Below, in pieces: positions 8,407-16,373 of a stretch of DNA of 64,000 bases. Location of the stretch: the NCBI RefSeq assembly GCF_014698475.1, contig NZ_JACJTB010000002.1:124001-188000 (forward strand), written 5' to 3'. The DNA is from Nostoc spongiaeforme FACHB-130 (GTDB lineage Bacteria > Cyanobacteriota > Cyanobacteriia > Cyanobacteriales > Nostocaceae). Made by a program: the position numbers and the translations under genes. The stretch's first letter is position 1. Each line of letters starts with the position of its first letter. The notes beneath the pieces were generated by a model, which worked only from the letters and a program-made list of their open reading frames with translations, was not told where the DNA came from and did no database searches.

Positions 8407-11400
8407 TCAAGCAGATGTATTCGAGGATGTTAACTTAATTCCCAAAACTTGGGTGTAAGCGCCTCGTGCTTGAGTAACGCCAATGGTGCGTTCGGCTGAT
8501 TCTATCATCGGACGACGCAAACTCACAACTATGAACTGTGCCAGTTGTGCCTGTTGTTTGATCATTCTAGCTAATCGTTCTACGTTTGCCCCATCTAAAA
8601 ACATATCTACTTCATCAAAGGCATAAAAAGGTGATGGACGGTAGCGTTGCAGGGCGAAAATAAAGCTTAAGGCGGTGAGGGATTTTTCACCCCCAGACAT
8701 GGAAGCTAATCTTTGTACTGGTTTACCTTTGGGGTGGGCGACTAAGTTTAAACCACTGTTAAAGGGATCTTCAGGATCATCAAGTTGCAGGTAGCCGTCG
8801 CCTTCTGAGAGGGTGGCGAAAATTGATTGGAAGTTTTCGTTCACTGCGTCAAAAGCTTCTTTAAAGGCGCGTTGTCGCAGTGTGGTAAAGTTTTCAATTC
8901 TTAATAATAATTCGGTGCGTTCGGCTTCTAAGGTTTGTAATTTTTCTGTGAGTTCTTGCAGCCGGTTTTGGGTGCGTTCGTATTCTTCTAACGCCAGCAT
9001 ATTTACAGGTTCCATTGCTTGTAGGCGTTTGGCAAGCGATCGCAATTCTTTCTGCAATTCTTCTAAATCTACCTGTTCTGGTACTTCCGGTAAAGGGCTG
9101 GGCAATTCTGGGAGTAGTTCTCGCAATTGATTTTGCAAAGCTTCTAGTTCTTCCCGCCGCTTTTGCTGGGTTTCTTGCAGTTTTTCGAGTTCCCATTCTA
9201 ATTGTTGCTGACGGAGTAAATGCGATCGCACTTCTTGTTCTATCGCATCACGTTTTACCTTTTCTTCACCCAAACTTTTTTCCATTTCACTCAGCTTGGT
9301 GCGAGTTTCAGCGATTTGAGTGCTGAGTGCTGAGTGCTGAGTGCTGAGTGTTTGGAGTTTATGCTGAGAATTTTCTTGTTCTTGATGATACTGAATAATT
9401 TTTTGTTCAGCTTCTTGAATACGTTCTTGTAAACGCTGCTGCTGATTTTCTAGGTTTTTTAACCGTTGTTCTGCTTCCCGTAAAGCTGTTTCTCGTTGTT
9501 GTAATTGTTGCTCTTGAGTTTTAATTACCGCTTGAATTTGTTGCCATTCACTAGGCGTTTGGGATGCTTCTAATTCGGCTAAAACATGACGTAATTGTTG
9601 TAATTGCGCTTCTTGCCCTGGTAAATCTTTATCCAAAATTTCTAGGCGAGATTGGGCGGCGGAGAATTTTTCGGTATTTTGGGCAAGTTGCGATCGCGTG
9701 CCTTCTAATTGCGTCGTCAAAGCTTTAATATCTTTTTGCAACTGTTCTAATTGCAATTGCTGTTCGCGGCGTGCTTGACGGGCTTCTGTGAGTTCTTGGG
9801 TGAGTTGTTTGGTTTTGCTGGATAAAGAAGCGATCGCATCGATACAACGATCTAAAATGCGTTCTATATCCACCAAGCGATTTTTCAACGCAATGGCTTC
9901 ATCTGATTCTGCCGCTTCCCCTGTACCGAAGCGCAACGCTGAACGCTGATTTGTACTCCCACCAGTCATTGCGCCACTGGTTTCCAGCAATTCTCCATCT
10001 AAGGTGACGATGCGATATAAACCGAGGTTTTTCCGCGCCTGTTCTAAGGTGGAAAATACAACAGTGTTACCAAAAACATAGTTAAACACATCTTTATAAC
10101 GGCGATCGCATTCAACTAAGTTCACAGCATAACTGACAAAGCCGTTTGCTAACCGCAAAGTTGCATCTTGGGTAATTCTTGGAGCCTGAATCTTATTTAA
10201 AGGTAAAAATGTCGCTCTCCCGGCGCGTTTTTGCTTGAGTAATTCAATCCCCGCCGCAGCTATCCCATCGTCATCAACAACAATATGTCCCAACCGCGCA
10301 CCAGCCGCAATTTCCAACGCCAACTGATATCGAGGTTCCACCCGTCCCAAATGTACCACCAAACCACAAACCCCAGGCATCCCCGACTGGATAATTACCT
10401 TACTGGCTTGTGTCCCTTGGACTTCTTGTTGTGCTTGGGTTTGTGCCTCAATTTTATCTAACTGGCGCTGCTTTTCCCGTTGTTCACTAGAAAGCCGCTT
10501 TTGTGTGTCTTGCTGAATTTGTAATTCCTGTTCTGTCGCCGCCAGATTTTGCGCTAGGTTTTGGATGGGTTCACTAGAGGCGTTAAATTCTGTCTCGACT
10601 CGCACACACTCAGCTTGCTTTTCTGCCAGTTGCGGTTCTAACGTGGCAATTAACTGACTTTGTTCGTGAATTAATTCTTGTAGCTGACTATTCCTTTCTC
10701 TTAATTGTGCTTGCTCTGTGCGTTGTGGTTCTAGAGTTTGCAACACAGTTTCAATTTGACGATTGAGTGCAGTTTGTTGCTGTACCCAAGCTTCCGACGC
10801 AGAGGCGATTTCGGCGGCGGCTTCGCGGGATTTTTGTAGTGCTTGTTGTGTCTCATCCCGTTGCTGCTGACAATATACAATCGATTGCCGTTCGACATTC
10901 TGGGTTTCGGCAATTTCTCCCAAAGCTTGCTGCTGCTGGTGAATTTCCTGCTGAGTTTGCACCAAGCGTTTAGCGGTTTCTTGGGAAGTTGTTTCTAATT
11001 CTGTTTGCTGACGTTGGAGTTGCTTGCGTTCCGCTTCTTGAGTAGCGAGAGTCGCTTGTACTGCTAACAGTTCCTCCTCACCCAAAGCTTTCACATGAGC
11101 ATTAAGCTTTTCTAATTCAGCAGTTTTTTGCGTAATACCGACATTGAGCGTTTCTAATTGCAGTGTAAGGTCATTATGAGAGCGATCGCCATTTTGAATT
11201 TCCGTTGCTAACTTTTCTTGCTGTGCTTGCAGCGAACGCCACGATAACACCGCTTCCCAAGATTGCTTGTGCAGATATTCCGTCCGCAACTTTTGATATT
11301 TTTCCGCCTTCGCCCTATCTTGAGAAAGGCGATCGCGTTGTGCAGTTAACTCCGTCTCAATAATCCGACAACTATCTTCCTTCTCCTTCACCTCATCTAA

Positions 11401-12033
11401 CGTACCCTTAGCTTGGTGAATCTTGCGATCGAACGCCGCCACCCCCGCCAACTCATCAATAATTTCCCGCCTCTCCCGCGCATTCATCGAGATAATGCTA
11501 GTAACGTCCCCCTGCAATACCACGTTATAGCCTTCGGGATAAATCCGCAGATTCTCCAACTCCTCATGCAACTCCGTCAACGTACAAGCCGCACCATTGA
11601 TATAGTAATTTGACGTGTAAGTTCCTTGATGAGTTACCCGCAACCGTCTAGTTACACTCCACTCACTAGGAGAGTCGGGAGTCGGGAGTCGGGAGTGGGA
11701 ATTCTCTTCATCTTCCTCTAATTCCTCACTCCGCGCCTCTGCGTCTCTGCGTGAGATATCCTCCCCCGACAAATCAAACGTCACCGTGACACTAGCTTCT
11801 ACAGATGCGCGTCCCTTAGCCGTTTGAGTGTTATTTACCAAATCCGGCAGGCGATCAGCTCGCATCCCCTTAGAACTGGCGAGTCCCAAACAAAACAGCA
11901 GCGCATCCAAAATATTCGACTTACCGGAACCATTTGGCCCAGATATGACAGTAAACCCCGGCAGCAAAGGGACTGATGTAGTACCGCCGAAGGATTTGAA
12001 GTTGGTAAGTTCCACGCGCTTGACGTACACCAT
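8407..12033 (-). CDS. smc: Chromosome segregation ATPase SMC
   Basis: 1208-residue condensin-type ATPase that loops and organises chromosomal DNA. The N-terminal head has Walker A GPNGSGKS at residues 32-39. A long coiled coil is followed by the hinge (about 520-670, GVCGLVVHLGRVEPRY ... RAGRATFLPLNK), a second coiled coil, then the C-terminal head with signature LASMSGGEKSLTALS and Walker B FYAFDEVDMFLD. Two oddities are in frame. A low-complexity insertion at residues about 94-124 (bases about 11660-11756) derives from genomic repeats. A heptanucleotide repeat at 9318-9350 encodes part of the second coiled coil. Both leave the frame intact and no catalytic element is lost. The likely partners ScpA and ScpB are not in the window. 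Confidence 0.97.
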   Translation of the reverse strand: MVYVKRVELTNFKSFGGTTSVPLLPGFTVISGPNGSGKSNILDALLFCLGLASSKGMRADRLPDLVNNTQTAKGRASVEASVTVTFDLSGEDISRRDAEARSEELEEDEENSHSRLPTPDSPSEWSVTRRLRVTHQGTYTSNYYINGAACTLTELHEELENLRIYPEGYNVVLQGDVTSIISMNARERREIIDELAGVAAFDRKIHQAKGTLDEVKEKEDSCRIIETELTAQRDRLSQDRAKAEKYQKLRTEYLHKQSWEAVLSWRSLQAQQEKLATEIQNGDRSHNDLTLQLETLNVGITQKTAELEKLNAHVKALGEEELLAVQATLATQEAERKQLQRQQTELETTSQETAKRLVQTQQEIHQQQQALGEIAETQNVERQSIVYCQQQRDETQQALQKSREAAAEIASASEAWVQQQTALNRQIETVLQTLEPQRTEQAQLRERNSQLQELIHEQSQLIATLEPQLAEKQAECVRVETEFNASSEPIQNLAQNLAATEQELQIQQDTQKRLSSEQREKQRQLDKIEAQTQAQQEVQGTQASKVIIQSGMPGVCGLVVHLGRVEPRYQLALEIAAGARLGHIVVDDDGIAAAGIELLKQKRAGRATFLPLNKIQAPRITQDATLRLANGFVSYAVNLVECDRRYKDVFNYVFGNTVVFSTLEQARKNLGLYRIVTLDGELLETSGAMTGGSTNQRSALRFGTGEAAESDEAIALKNRLVDIERILDRCIDAIASLSSKTKQLTQELTEARQARREQQLQLEQLQKDIKALTTQLEGTRSQLAQNTEKFSAAQSRLEILDKDLPGQEAQLQQLRHVLAELEASQTPSEWQQIQAVIKTQEQQLQQRETALREAEQRLKNLENQQQRLQERIQEAEQKIIQYHQEQENSQHKLQTLSTQHSALSTQIAETRTKLSEMEKSLGEEKVKRDAIEQEVRSHLLRQQQLEWELEKLQETQQKRREELEALQNQLRELLPELPSPLPEVPEQVDLEELQKELRSLAKRLQAMEPVNMLALEEYERTQNRLQELTEKLQTLEAERTELLLRIENFTTLRQRAFKEAFDAVNENFQSIFATLSEGDGYLQLDDPEDPFNSGLNLVAHPKGKPVQRLASMSGGEKSLTALSFIFALQRYRPSPFYAFDEVDMFLDGANVERLARMIKQQAQLAQFIVVSLRRPMIESAERTIGVTQARGAYTQVLGIKLTSSNTSA
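9318..9350. repeat. Heptanucleotide repeat inside smc
   Basis: GAGTGCT repeated 4.7 times, 33 bases. Because 21 bases encode seven residues, the translated repeat has a seven-residue period (LSTQHSA), the same period as the coiled-coil heptad in which it lies. The same heptamer occurs between genes near 24240, 24950 and 58201. Confidence 0.85.
11667..11756. repeat. Repeat-derived insertion inside smc
   Basis: Contains tandem GGGAGTC units (about 11672-11698) next to CTCTGCGTCTCTGCG (about 11737-11751), both of which are dispersed intergenic repeat motifs in this kind of genome. Together they encode about 30 acidic and Pro/Ser-rich residues between a beta strand (VTVTFDLSG) and the next strand (WSVTRRLRV) of the ATPase head. 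Confidence 0.6.
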
Positions 12034-12146
12034 AGTAGGCGCTGGTTCACTGGGCTAATGGCTAATGAAGAACAAGTGTATCAATTAATGAAAATTTAGC
12101 AATAGGTTGTGTGAATAAATTATCGAACCGCCAAGGCACAGAGGAA

Positions 12147-12187
12147 GACACTTGCGTGGGCGGGTTTCCCGACTTGAGCAAAGTGTC
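12147..12187. repeat. 41-bp palindromic repeat, copy 2
   Basis: Identical in length and nearly identical in sequence to 7251-7291. It is separated by 7 bases from copy 3. Confidence 0.75.
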
Positions 12188-12194
12188 TGTCGAG

Positions 12195-12235
12195 GACACT
12201 TGCGTGGGCGGATCTCCCGACTTGAGCAAAGTGTC
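12195..12235. repeat. 41-bp palindromic repeat, copy 3
   Basis: Same orientation as copy 2, differing at the centre (GGATCTCCC instead of GGGTTTCCC), so the central hairpin is weakened while the outer arms stay perfect. Confidence 0.75.
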
Positions 12236-12318
12236 CGTCGCACAGAGGAGGGGAGCTAAGACTAAAATATCAAAAGTAATTTTAACTAACTTTAGGGAAA
12301 ATAGTATTCTTGTCAGAA

Positions 12319-12461
12319 TTATAATTGTTGAGTTTTGTTATCGATAAATGTTTCTAAATCTTGCATAGTATATGTGGAAAGATTATTAGTAACCATATAA
12401 CGAGAAAATTGTAGCGATACTCTGAAAAATGTCAAACATGGTTCTAATTTTTTCAAATCTT
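12319..12461 (-). pseudogene. 3' remnant of an unknown gene cut by the IS1 element
   Basis: A minus-strand frame is open from the IS1 edge (12461) to a TAA at 12319-12321, 46 codons. It has reasonable protein composition (beginning DLKKLEPCLTFFRVSLQFSR and ending FIDNKTQQL). No matching 5' part is seen on the far side of the element, where the sequence is a common intergenic repeat. It may be the tail of a disrupted gene or chance; I do not recognise a family. Confidence 0.3.
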
Positions 12462-12483
12462 GGTAGTAGTGCATAGTAATGAT

Positions 12484-13027
12484 TTAGCTTTTTAAATTAG
12501 CATTGTAGTGATGAACAAAATACCAAATAGTGCCAATATAGTTGTCTAGTATTTTAGAGAATGACAATGTTTTACGAACCAAACGTCCAACTCGTTGCCG
12601 CAGAGTGTTGTTAAATCTTTCAATATAGCTAGTACAACAAGGCAAAAGTAAAAAATCAAAAGGAAAAATAAAGAACAGTGATAACACGAGCCTTTTAGCA
12701 ATTCCTGATGGTCTGTTTATTTACGCCGACCTGTACTAGTCACTAGTCTTTCCATTGTCTTTGCCTACCGCTTTATGTCGTTTACTGGGTAGAACTTGTT
12801 CATAAGCATCCCAAAAGTCAGTGTAACAAATTGCACATTGACGATAAACTGGCGGTAGAGACTGCCATAACTGTTTTGCTGATTGACTAGAGCGATCGCC
12901 AACATACACTCCAATAATTTCTCTTGTTGCCGCGTCAATTGCAAGCCAAATCCATTGTTTATTAGATTTTGAACCCACGTATGACCACATTTCATCTAGT
13001 TGTATAATCAGCTTACCTGGTTTTTTT
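12484..13027 (-). pseudogene. IS1-family InsB (transposase catalytic part), interrupted
   Basis: The catalytic half of the IS1 transposase, normally made as an InsA-InsB fusion. Reading minus 1 from the A8 run at 13021-13028 gives KKKPGKLIIQLDEMWSYVG, then WIWLAIDAATREIIGVYVGD and an acidic DFWDAY segment. The frame stops at 12736 inside the inserted miniature element. The conserved end resumes downstream as [20 protein letters not shown] to the stop at 12484. Joining the flanks at the CTAGT duplication gives the family-like [17 protein letters not shown], so the interruption explains the break entirely. Confidence 0.85.
12629..12747 (-). mobile_element. Miniature element inserted in insB, copy 1
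   Basis: Non-coding element of about 110 bp with short ends TGACTAGTACA and TTGTTGTACTAG (minus-strand sense) and core GGCGTAAATAAACAGA, AATTGCTAAAAGGCT and a CTTTTGCC-type tract. A CTAGT at 12629-12633 and 12743-12747 is a plausible 5-bp target duplication, because deleting one copy plus the insert restores insB. Relatives lie at 17254-17364 and 42105-42225. Confidence 0.8.
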
Positions 13028-13313
13028 TAGTCACCTCAACGAATTTAGGAACTTGATAATATTTCTGATTTACGTAGTATTGAAGCCAACGTAGCGATAC
13101 TCCGGTTATCCGAACGATCGCTGCTAATGAAACTCGTTCTAGTAAGAGTTTGTCAATTAATTCTCGTGTTGAATTCTCAATCGGTTGTCTCGTTGGACTT
13201 TCGACAAATTGCCGTCCACAATTAGAACATTTGAACCGTTGTTTTCCGTAGTGAGTGCATCCATTTTTGACTACTTTCTTTGAGTTGCATTTAGAGGATG
13301 TTTTGAAAGTCAT
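13008..13313 (-). CDS. IS1-family InsA (N-terminal DNA-binding protein)
   Basis: 101 residues. An N-terminal zinc-ribbon-like region has Cys pairs (SSKCN ... FKCSNCGRQF) followed by a helix-turn-helix (LAAIVRITGVSLRWLQYYV). In the IS1 family InsA binds the element ends and represses transposition, and a minus 1 frameshift within it makes the active transposase. Here the frame ends VTKKNQVS just after the A8 slippery run at 13021-13028, as expected. InsA itself looks intact. Confidence 0.85.
   Translation of the reverse strand: MTFKTSSKCNSKKVVKNGCTHYGKQRFKCSNCGRQFVESPTRQPIENSTRELIDKLLLERVSLAAIVRITGVSLRWLQYYVNQKYYQVPKFVEVTKKNQVS
13021..13028 (-). promoter_or_regulatory. A8 slippery site for minus 1 frameshift, insA to insB
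   Basis: Eight A in a row on the minus strand. Frame 0 reads VTKKNQVS then stop; slipping back one base reads KKKPGKLIIQLDEMW, the conserved InsB start. This matches the A-run slippage known for IS1. Confidence 0.75.
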
Positions 13314-13470
13314 GAAAGATACTAACTATGCACTACTACCTGTTGGGTTACGCTATCACTCCACCCAACCTGATTTTCCGCTTAAATAAAATGTATTTCC
13401 TTATACTGAAGTCCTAATCTTGTCAGTAATGCAGTGGACTTGATATGAGTTCTGGTTAAATACAAATGAC

Positions 13471-13528
13471 AAAACCGCCTACACATTACCTGAAAGAATA
13501 GCTAACAAGGTATGGTTGTGGCGGTTTT
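13471..13528. terminator. Long hairpin downstream of psrp-3
   Basis: AAAACCGCC (13471-13479) pairs with GGCGGTTTT (13520-13528), and inner TACCT pairs with AGGTA. It lies about 100 bases past the psrp-3 stop on the minus strand and ends GGCGGTTTTG, a weak T-run. The rest of 13341-13628 shows a GTTGGGTTACGC repeat beside the IS end and nothing else. Confidence 0.45.
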
Positions 13529-13628
13529 AAAAATCGCTGTTGGGTAACTGGTAGCGATGCTAACCTATAAAAATTGTGGAAGATTGGCACTGTTCAGGTA
13601 AAACAGCTAAAGAGTTAAATGTGCAGTA

Positions 13629-13928
13629 TCAAGCACTACCTGTAAAACCAACTTCTGGGAACTTCAACTGAGCTTCTGCCATTGGACGGTTTCGACCTTC
13701 CTCTTGCCAGTAGTTAATCACTTCTGTTGCTTTGTTAAGCAATTCTACGCGATCTAGCTCAGTAATCCAGTGTTTAGATTCGAGTTCCTTTTTTAACTCT
13801 TCCCAAGCATCATTTCTGGGCCAGAAAAAGTACTTTGTTAAGGGACTGGTACCTTTACCTACAACTTGGTCAACTGCTAGGGCAACGTTATCTTCCAACC
13901 AAAGAATTTTTAGAATGAACTTGGTCAA
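13629..13928 (-). CDS. 30S ribosomal protein PSRP-3 (Ycf65 family)
   Basis: 99-residue protein of the cyanobacterial and plastid small ribosomal subunit, encoded as ycf65 in some algal plastids. The whole chain fits the family: [19 protein letters not shown], then [20 protein letters not shown], and [15 protein letters not shown]. The start is a TTG at 13928 with GGAGG 5 bases upstream; no ATG is available in frame. It is monocistronic and divergent from the HAD gene. The C-terminal 25 residues beyond the family core ([17 protein letters not shown]) are a short cyanobacterial extension. Confidence 0.9.
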   Translation of the reverse strand: MTKFILKILWLEDNVALAVDQVVGKGTSPLTKYFFWPRNDAWEELKKELESKHWITELDRVELLNKATEVINYWQEEGRNRPMAEAQLKFPEVGFTGSA

Positions 13929-14181
13929 TCACACCTCCGGGATACATCCGGGCATAGCTTACTAAGTTTGCGATTGCTTATTGTAACTTAATATCTAGCC
14001 GAATGACCAAACTTTTCAGGGAGTAGGGAATGGGGAGTGGGGAATTATCGAAAAAATTCAGGACTCAGAAGCGAGAATTCTCCAATTAAATTCTATGCGG
14101 CTGATTCTGACTTCTAAATTATTCTTCAAGGATGCTTATCAATTTAAAATCGGAAAAGTTTAAATTGTGATCCACGCAACC

Positions 14182-14973
14182 ATGACTGCACAAGCTTCAG
14201 CACGAGCAATTGTCGTTTTTGATATTGATGGCGTTGTGCGCGATGTCGGCGGTTCTTATCGCCGCGCGATCGCTGATACTGTAGAGTATTTTACTAACGC
14301 TGCATATCGTCCCACACCGTTAGATATTGACCAACTCAAGTCTGAAGGCGTTTGGAATAATGATTGGGAAGCATCGCAAGAATTAATTTACCGCTATTTT
14401 GAGTCTCAAGGAAAGACAAGAGAACAACAACAACTAGACTACAACTCTATTGTTACTTTCTTTCAAGCCCGTTATCGTGGCCCAGACCCGAATAATTTCA
14501 CGGGATATATTTGTGATGAGCCTTTATTGTTAAGCTCAGAATATTTACAGCAGTTGACTCAAGCTAACATTGCTTGGGGATTTTTTAGTGGTGCGACGCG
14601 CGGTTCTGCTAATTTCATTTTAGAAAAACGCTTGGGTTTGCGATCGCCAGTGTTGATTGCGATGGAAGATGCACCCGGTAAACCCGATCCGACAGGGTTG
14701 TTTGCCACTGTGGAGAAATTAGAGAATGAACCCAGCAACACCACCGTCATCTATGTGGGTGATACTGTCGCTGATATGTACACAGTTACAAAAGCGCGGG
14801 AATTGCAGCCGCATCGTCCTTGGGTTGGTGTTGGGGTGTTACCGCCTCATGTCCAAGAAACAGCCGCACGCGCTCAAGCATACAGCGAAACACTGCAAAA
14901 AGCTGGAGCCGCGATAGTTGTGAGTAATGTTGAAGAGTTGAATCCAGTCAAAATAGCAGAACTATTGTCGTGA
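14182..14973 (+). CDS. HAD-IA family phosphatase-like hydrolase
   Basis: 263 residues. All four HAD motifs are visible: motif I FDIDGVVRD (Asp14 nucleophile, Asp16), motif II FFSGATRGS, motif III Lys in GKPDPTGLF, and motif IV YVGDTVADM. The cap sits between motifs I and II, as in subfamily IA. The overall sequence resembles the HAD-IA hypothetical group common in cyanobacteria (TIGR01548-like), whose substrate is not established. The start is taken at ATG 14182; a GTG at 14167 in the same frame, 9 bases after GGAAAAG, would add five residues and is possible. It lies 94 bp upstream of the acyltransferase-like gene on the same strand. Confidence 0.85.
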   Translation: MTAQASARAIVVFDIDGVVRDVGGSYRRAIADTVEYFTNAAYRPTPLDIDQLKSEGVWNNDWEASQELIYRYFESQGKTREQQQLDYNSIVTFFQARYRGPDPNNFTGYICDEPLLLSSEYLQQLTQANIAWGFFSGATRGSANFILEKRLGLRSPVLIAMEDAPGKPDPTGLFATVEKLENEPSNTTVIYVGDTVADMYTVTKARELQPHRPWVGVGVLPPHVQETAARAQAYSETLQKAGAAIVVSNVEELNPVKIAELLS

Positions 14974-15067
14974 TGAAATACTAACTTGTTGGTATTGGGA
15001 ATACTTAACCTAAGAAAGCGATCGCTTTTTTACTGCATACTGCTTTTTATTCCCAATAGTTCAATTT

Positions 15068-16363
15068 ATGACAGTCAATCGTCAACTTACTCCCATTGAG
15101 GAGGCCTTGGAAATAGTTAATCAGACTGGTGGTTCGTTTAATGTAGTGACAATTAGCCGAATTATTGGGTGTTTAGACGAAGAAATCTTGAGAAAAGCTC
15201 TTGATATTGTCCAGTTACGTCATCCTCTGTTAAATGCTCGGATTATTAATTCCCTAAATCGTCTGTGCTTTGAAACAGGAGCAATTCAAATTCCTCTGCG
15301 TAGTGTTAATAGCCAGCATTGGCAAGAGGTTGTGATTGCAGAAATGAACGAAAAAATAGCGAGTGATGCAGGTTTAGCAAGATGTGTGTTAGTTAAATCG
15401 CCGAGTGAGAATCATGTAAATTATCTAATTACAATCTTGCACCATGCTATCTCAGACGGTTTATCTAACGTCCAACTGCACTCAGAAATATTAACTTATT
15501 GTCAAAAAATCGCTGATGGAGAGTTAATCAATTCTGTTGAAAGTTTACCTGTATTACCACCTATTCAAGAATTGCTGCCAGAATCAATGCAGGGATGGCG
15601 GGGTAAAATCAAAGGCATTTTCTTGTTATTAAATTTGCAATTTAAGCAGTTATGGTATCAACCAAAAGCTCTAGATTTTGAGCAATGTGTCCCGATAGAA
15701 TCTCGTCGTTGTGGGTTGGTTCACCGACAACTAGACAAAGAACTAACGGAAAAGTTAGTGAATTTTTGCAGACAGGAAAAAACAACAGTACAAGGCGCGT
15801 TATGTGCAGCGTTAATGTTTGCAGTCACTAATCAAATTTATGCTTATGAGAGGAAAGATATTTGGTTAAATTGTTGGTCTCATGTTGACTTGCGCCAAAG
15901 GTTGCGATCGCTTGTGAGTGAAAATAATCTCAGTGTTTTGTTTTCGTCCATCACTTCATTTCATACCCTCACAACCAAAACAACCTTCTGGGATTTAGCA
16001 CGGGAAGTCAGACAGACTATCATCGCAGGGTTAAATTCTGATCATCTCTTTAGCATCATCATGATGTACAAGCAGGTACTCAAATTCTTACTGAAAAAAC
16101 CTAATCAAGGACCTGCAAGTGTTTCTGTAACTAATATTGGCAAGGTCAAAATTCCTAAATTTTACGGTCAATTTGAATTAGAACAAATCAGCTTTTTGCC
16201 AGTACAGAGCGTTTTTGGTGGTGTTGTGACTTTGGCTGTGACAACTTTTGACAGCAAAATGAATTTAAACTTTGCATTTTCTCTACCTGCAATTAGCCAA
16301 AATTCGATGGAAGAATTGGCAGACACTTTAGTTGTCTGCCTGAAAAATGCTTGTGATTTTTAG
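15068..16363 (+). CDS. Condensation-domain-like acyltransferase
   Basis: 431 residues of the coenzyme-A-dependent acyltransferase fold shared by NRPS condensation domains, PapA-type and alcohol acyltransferases. The catalytic motif HHAISDG is at residues 125-131 (ITILHHAISDGLSN), with the catalytic second His and structural Asp-Gly present. The later part has the expected bridge elements (LNCWSHVDLRQRL, and GPASVSVTNIGKV, similar to the region before the final strand). There are no adenylation or carrier domains nearby, so it acts alone, probably joining an acyl group to an alcohol or amine. It converges with the TPR gene, 10 bp apart. Substrate unknown. Confidence 0.8.
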   Translation: MTVNRQLTPIEEALEIVNQTGGSFNVVTISRIIGCLDEEILRKALDIVQLRHPLLNARIINSLNRLCFETGAIQIPLRSVNSQHWQEVVIAEMNEKIASDAGLARCVLVKSPSENHVNYLITILHHAISDGLSNVQLHSEILTYCQKIADGELINSVESLPVLPPIQELLPESMQGWRGKIKGIFLLLNLQFKQLWYQPKALDFEQCVPIESRRCGLVHRQLDKELTEKLVNFCRQEKTTVQGALCAALMFAVTNQIYAYERKDIWLNCWSHVDLRQRLRSLVSENNLSVLFSSITSFHTLTTKTTFWDLAREVRQTIIAGLNSDHLFSIIMMYKQVLKFLLKKPNQGPASVSVTNIGKVKIPKFYGQFELEQISFLPVQSVFGGVVTLAVTTFDSKMNLNFAFSLPAISQNSMEELADTLVVCLKNACDF

Positions 16364-16373
16364 ACTTCCCTGA

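Larger units (their letters stand above)
12034..12461. other. Intergenic region upstream of smc, with repeats and a gene remnant
   Basis: 428 bases. It holds the smc promoter side, two adjacent copies of the 41-bp repeat (12147-12187 and 12195-12235), and a minus-strand remnant frame (12319-12461) cut by the IS1 element. A plus-strand 78-codon frame at 12111-12347 only translates the repeats and is not believed. Confidence 0.65.
12462..13340 (-). mobile_element. IS1-family insertion sequence (interrupted)
   Basis: Bounded by perfect 16-bp inverted ends: GGTAGTAGTGCATAGT at 12462-12477 and its complement at 13325-13340. It holds insA and insB on the minus strand joined by an A8 frameshift site. 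Total length is 879 bp; subtracting the 114-bp insertion at 12634-12747 gives 765 bp, close to the 768 bp of IS1. No target duplication is evident at the flanks (CAAATCTT left, TGTTGGGT right), so one side may have rearranged. It is probably inactive because insB is broken. Confidence 0.85.

Noticed and set aside
12147-12235. Two direct repeats that look like the start of a CRISPR array
   Set aside because: Only two units, a 7-base gap instead of a spacer, and a third isolated copy 5 kb away. No cas genes in the window.
12111-12347. A 78-codon plus-strand frame with a duplicated peptide (EDTCVGG.PDLSKVSV twice)
   Set aside because: It only translates the two side-by-side 41-bp palindromic repeats. 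No ribosome site and the repeat also occurs outside any frame at 7251.
14167-16363. Biosynthetic gene cluster around the condensation-fold gene
   Set aside because: No carrier, adenylation, ketosynthase or tailoring genes nearby; the neighbours are housekeeping genes.
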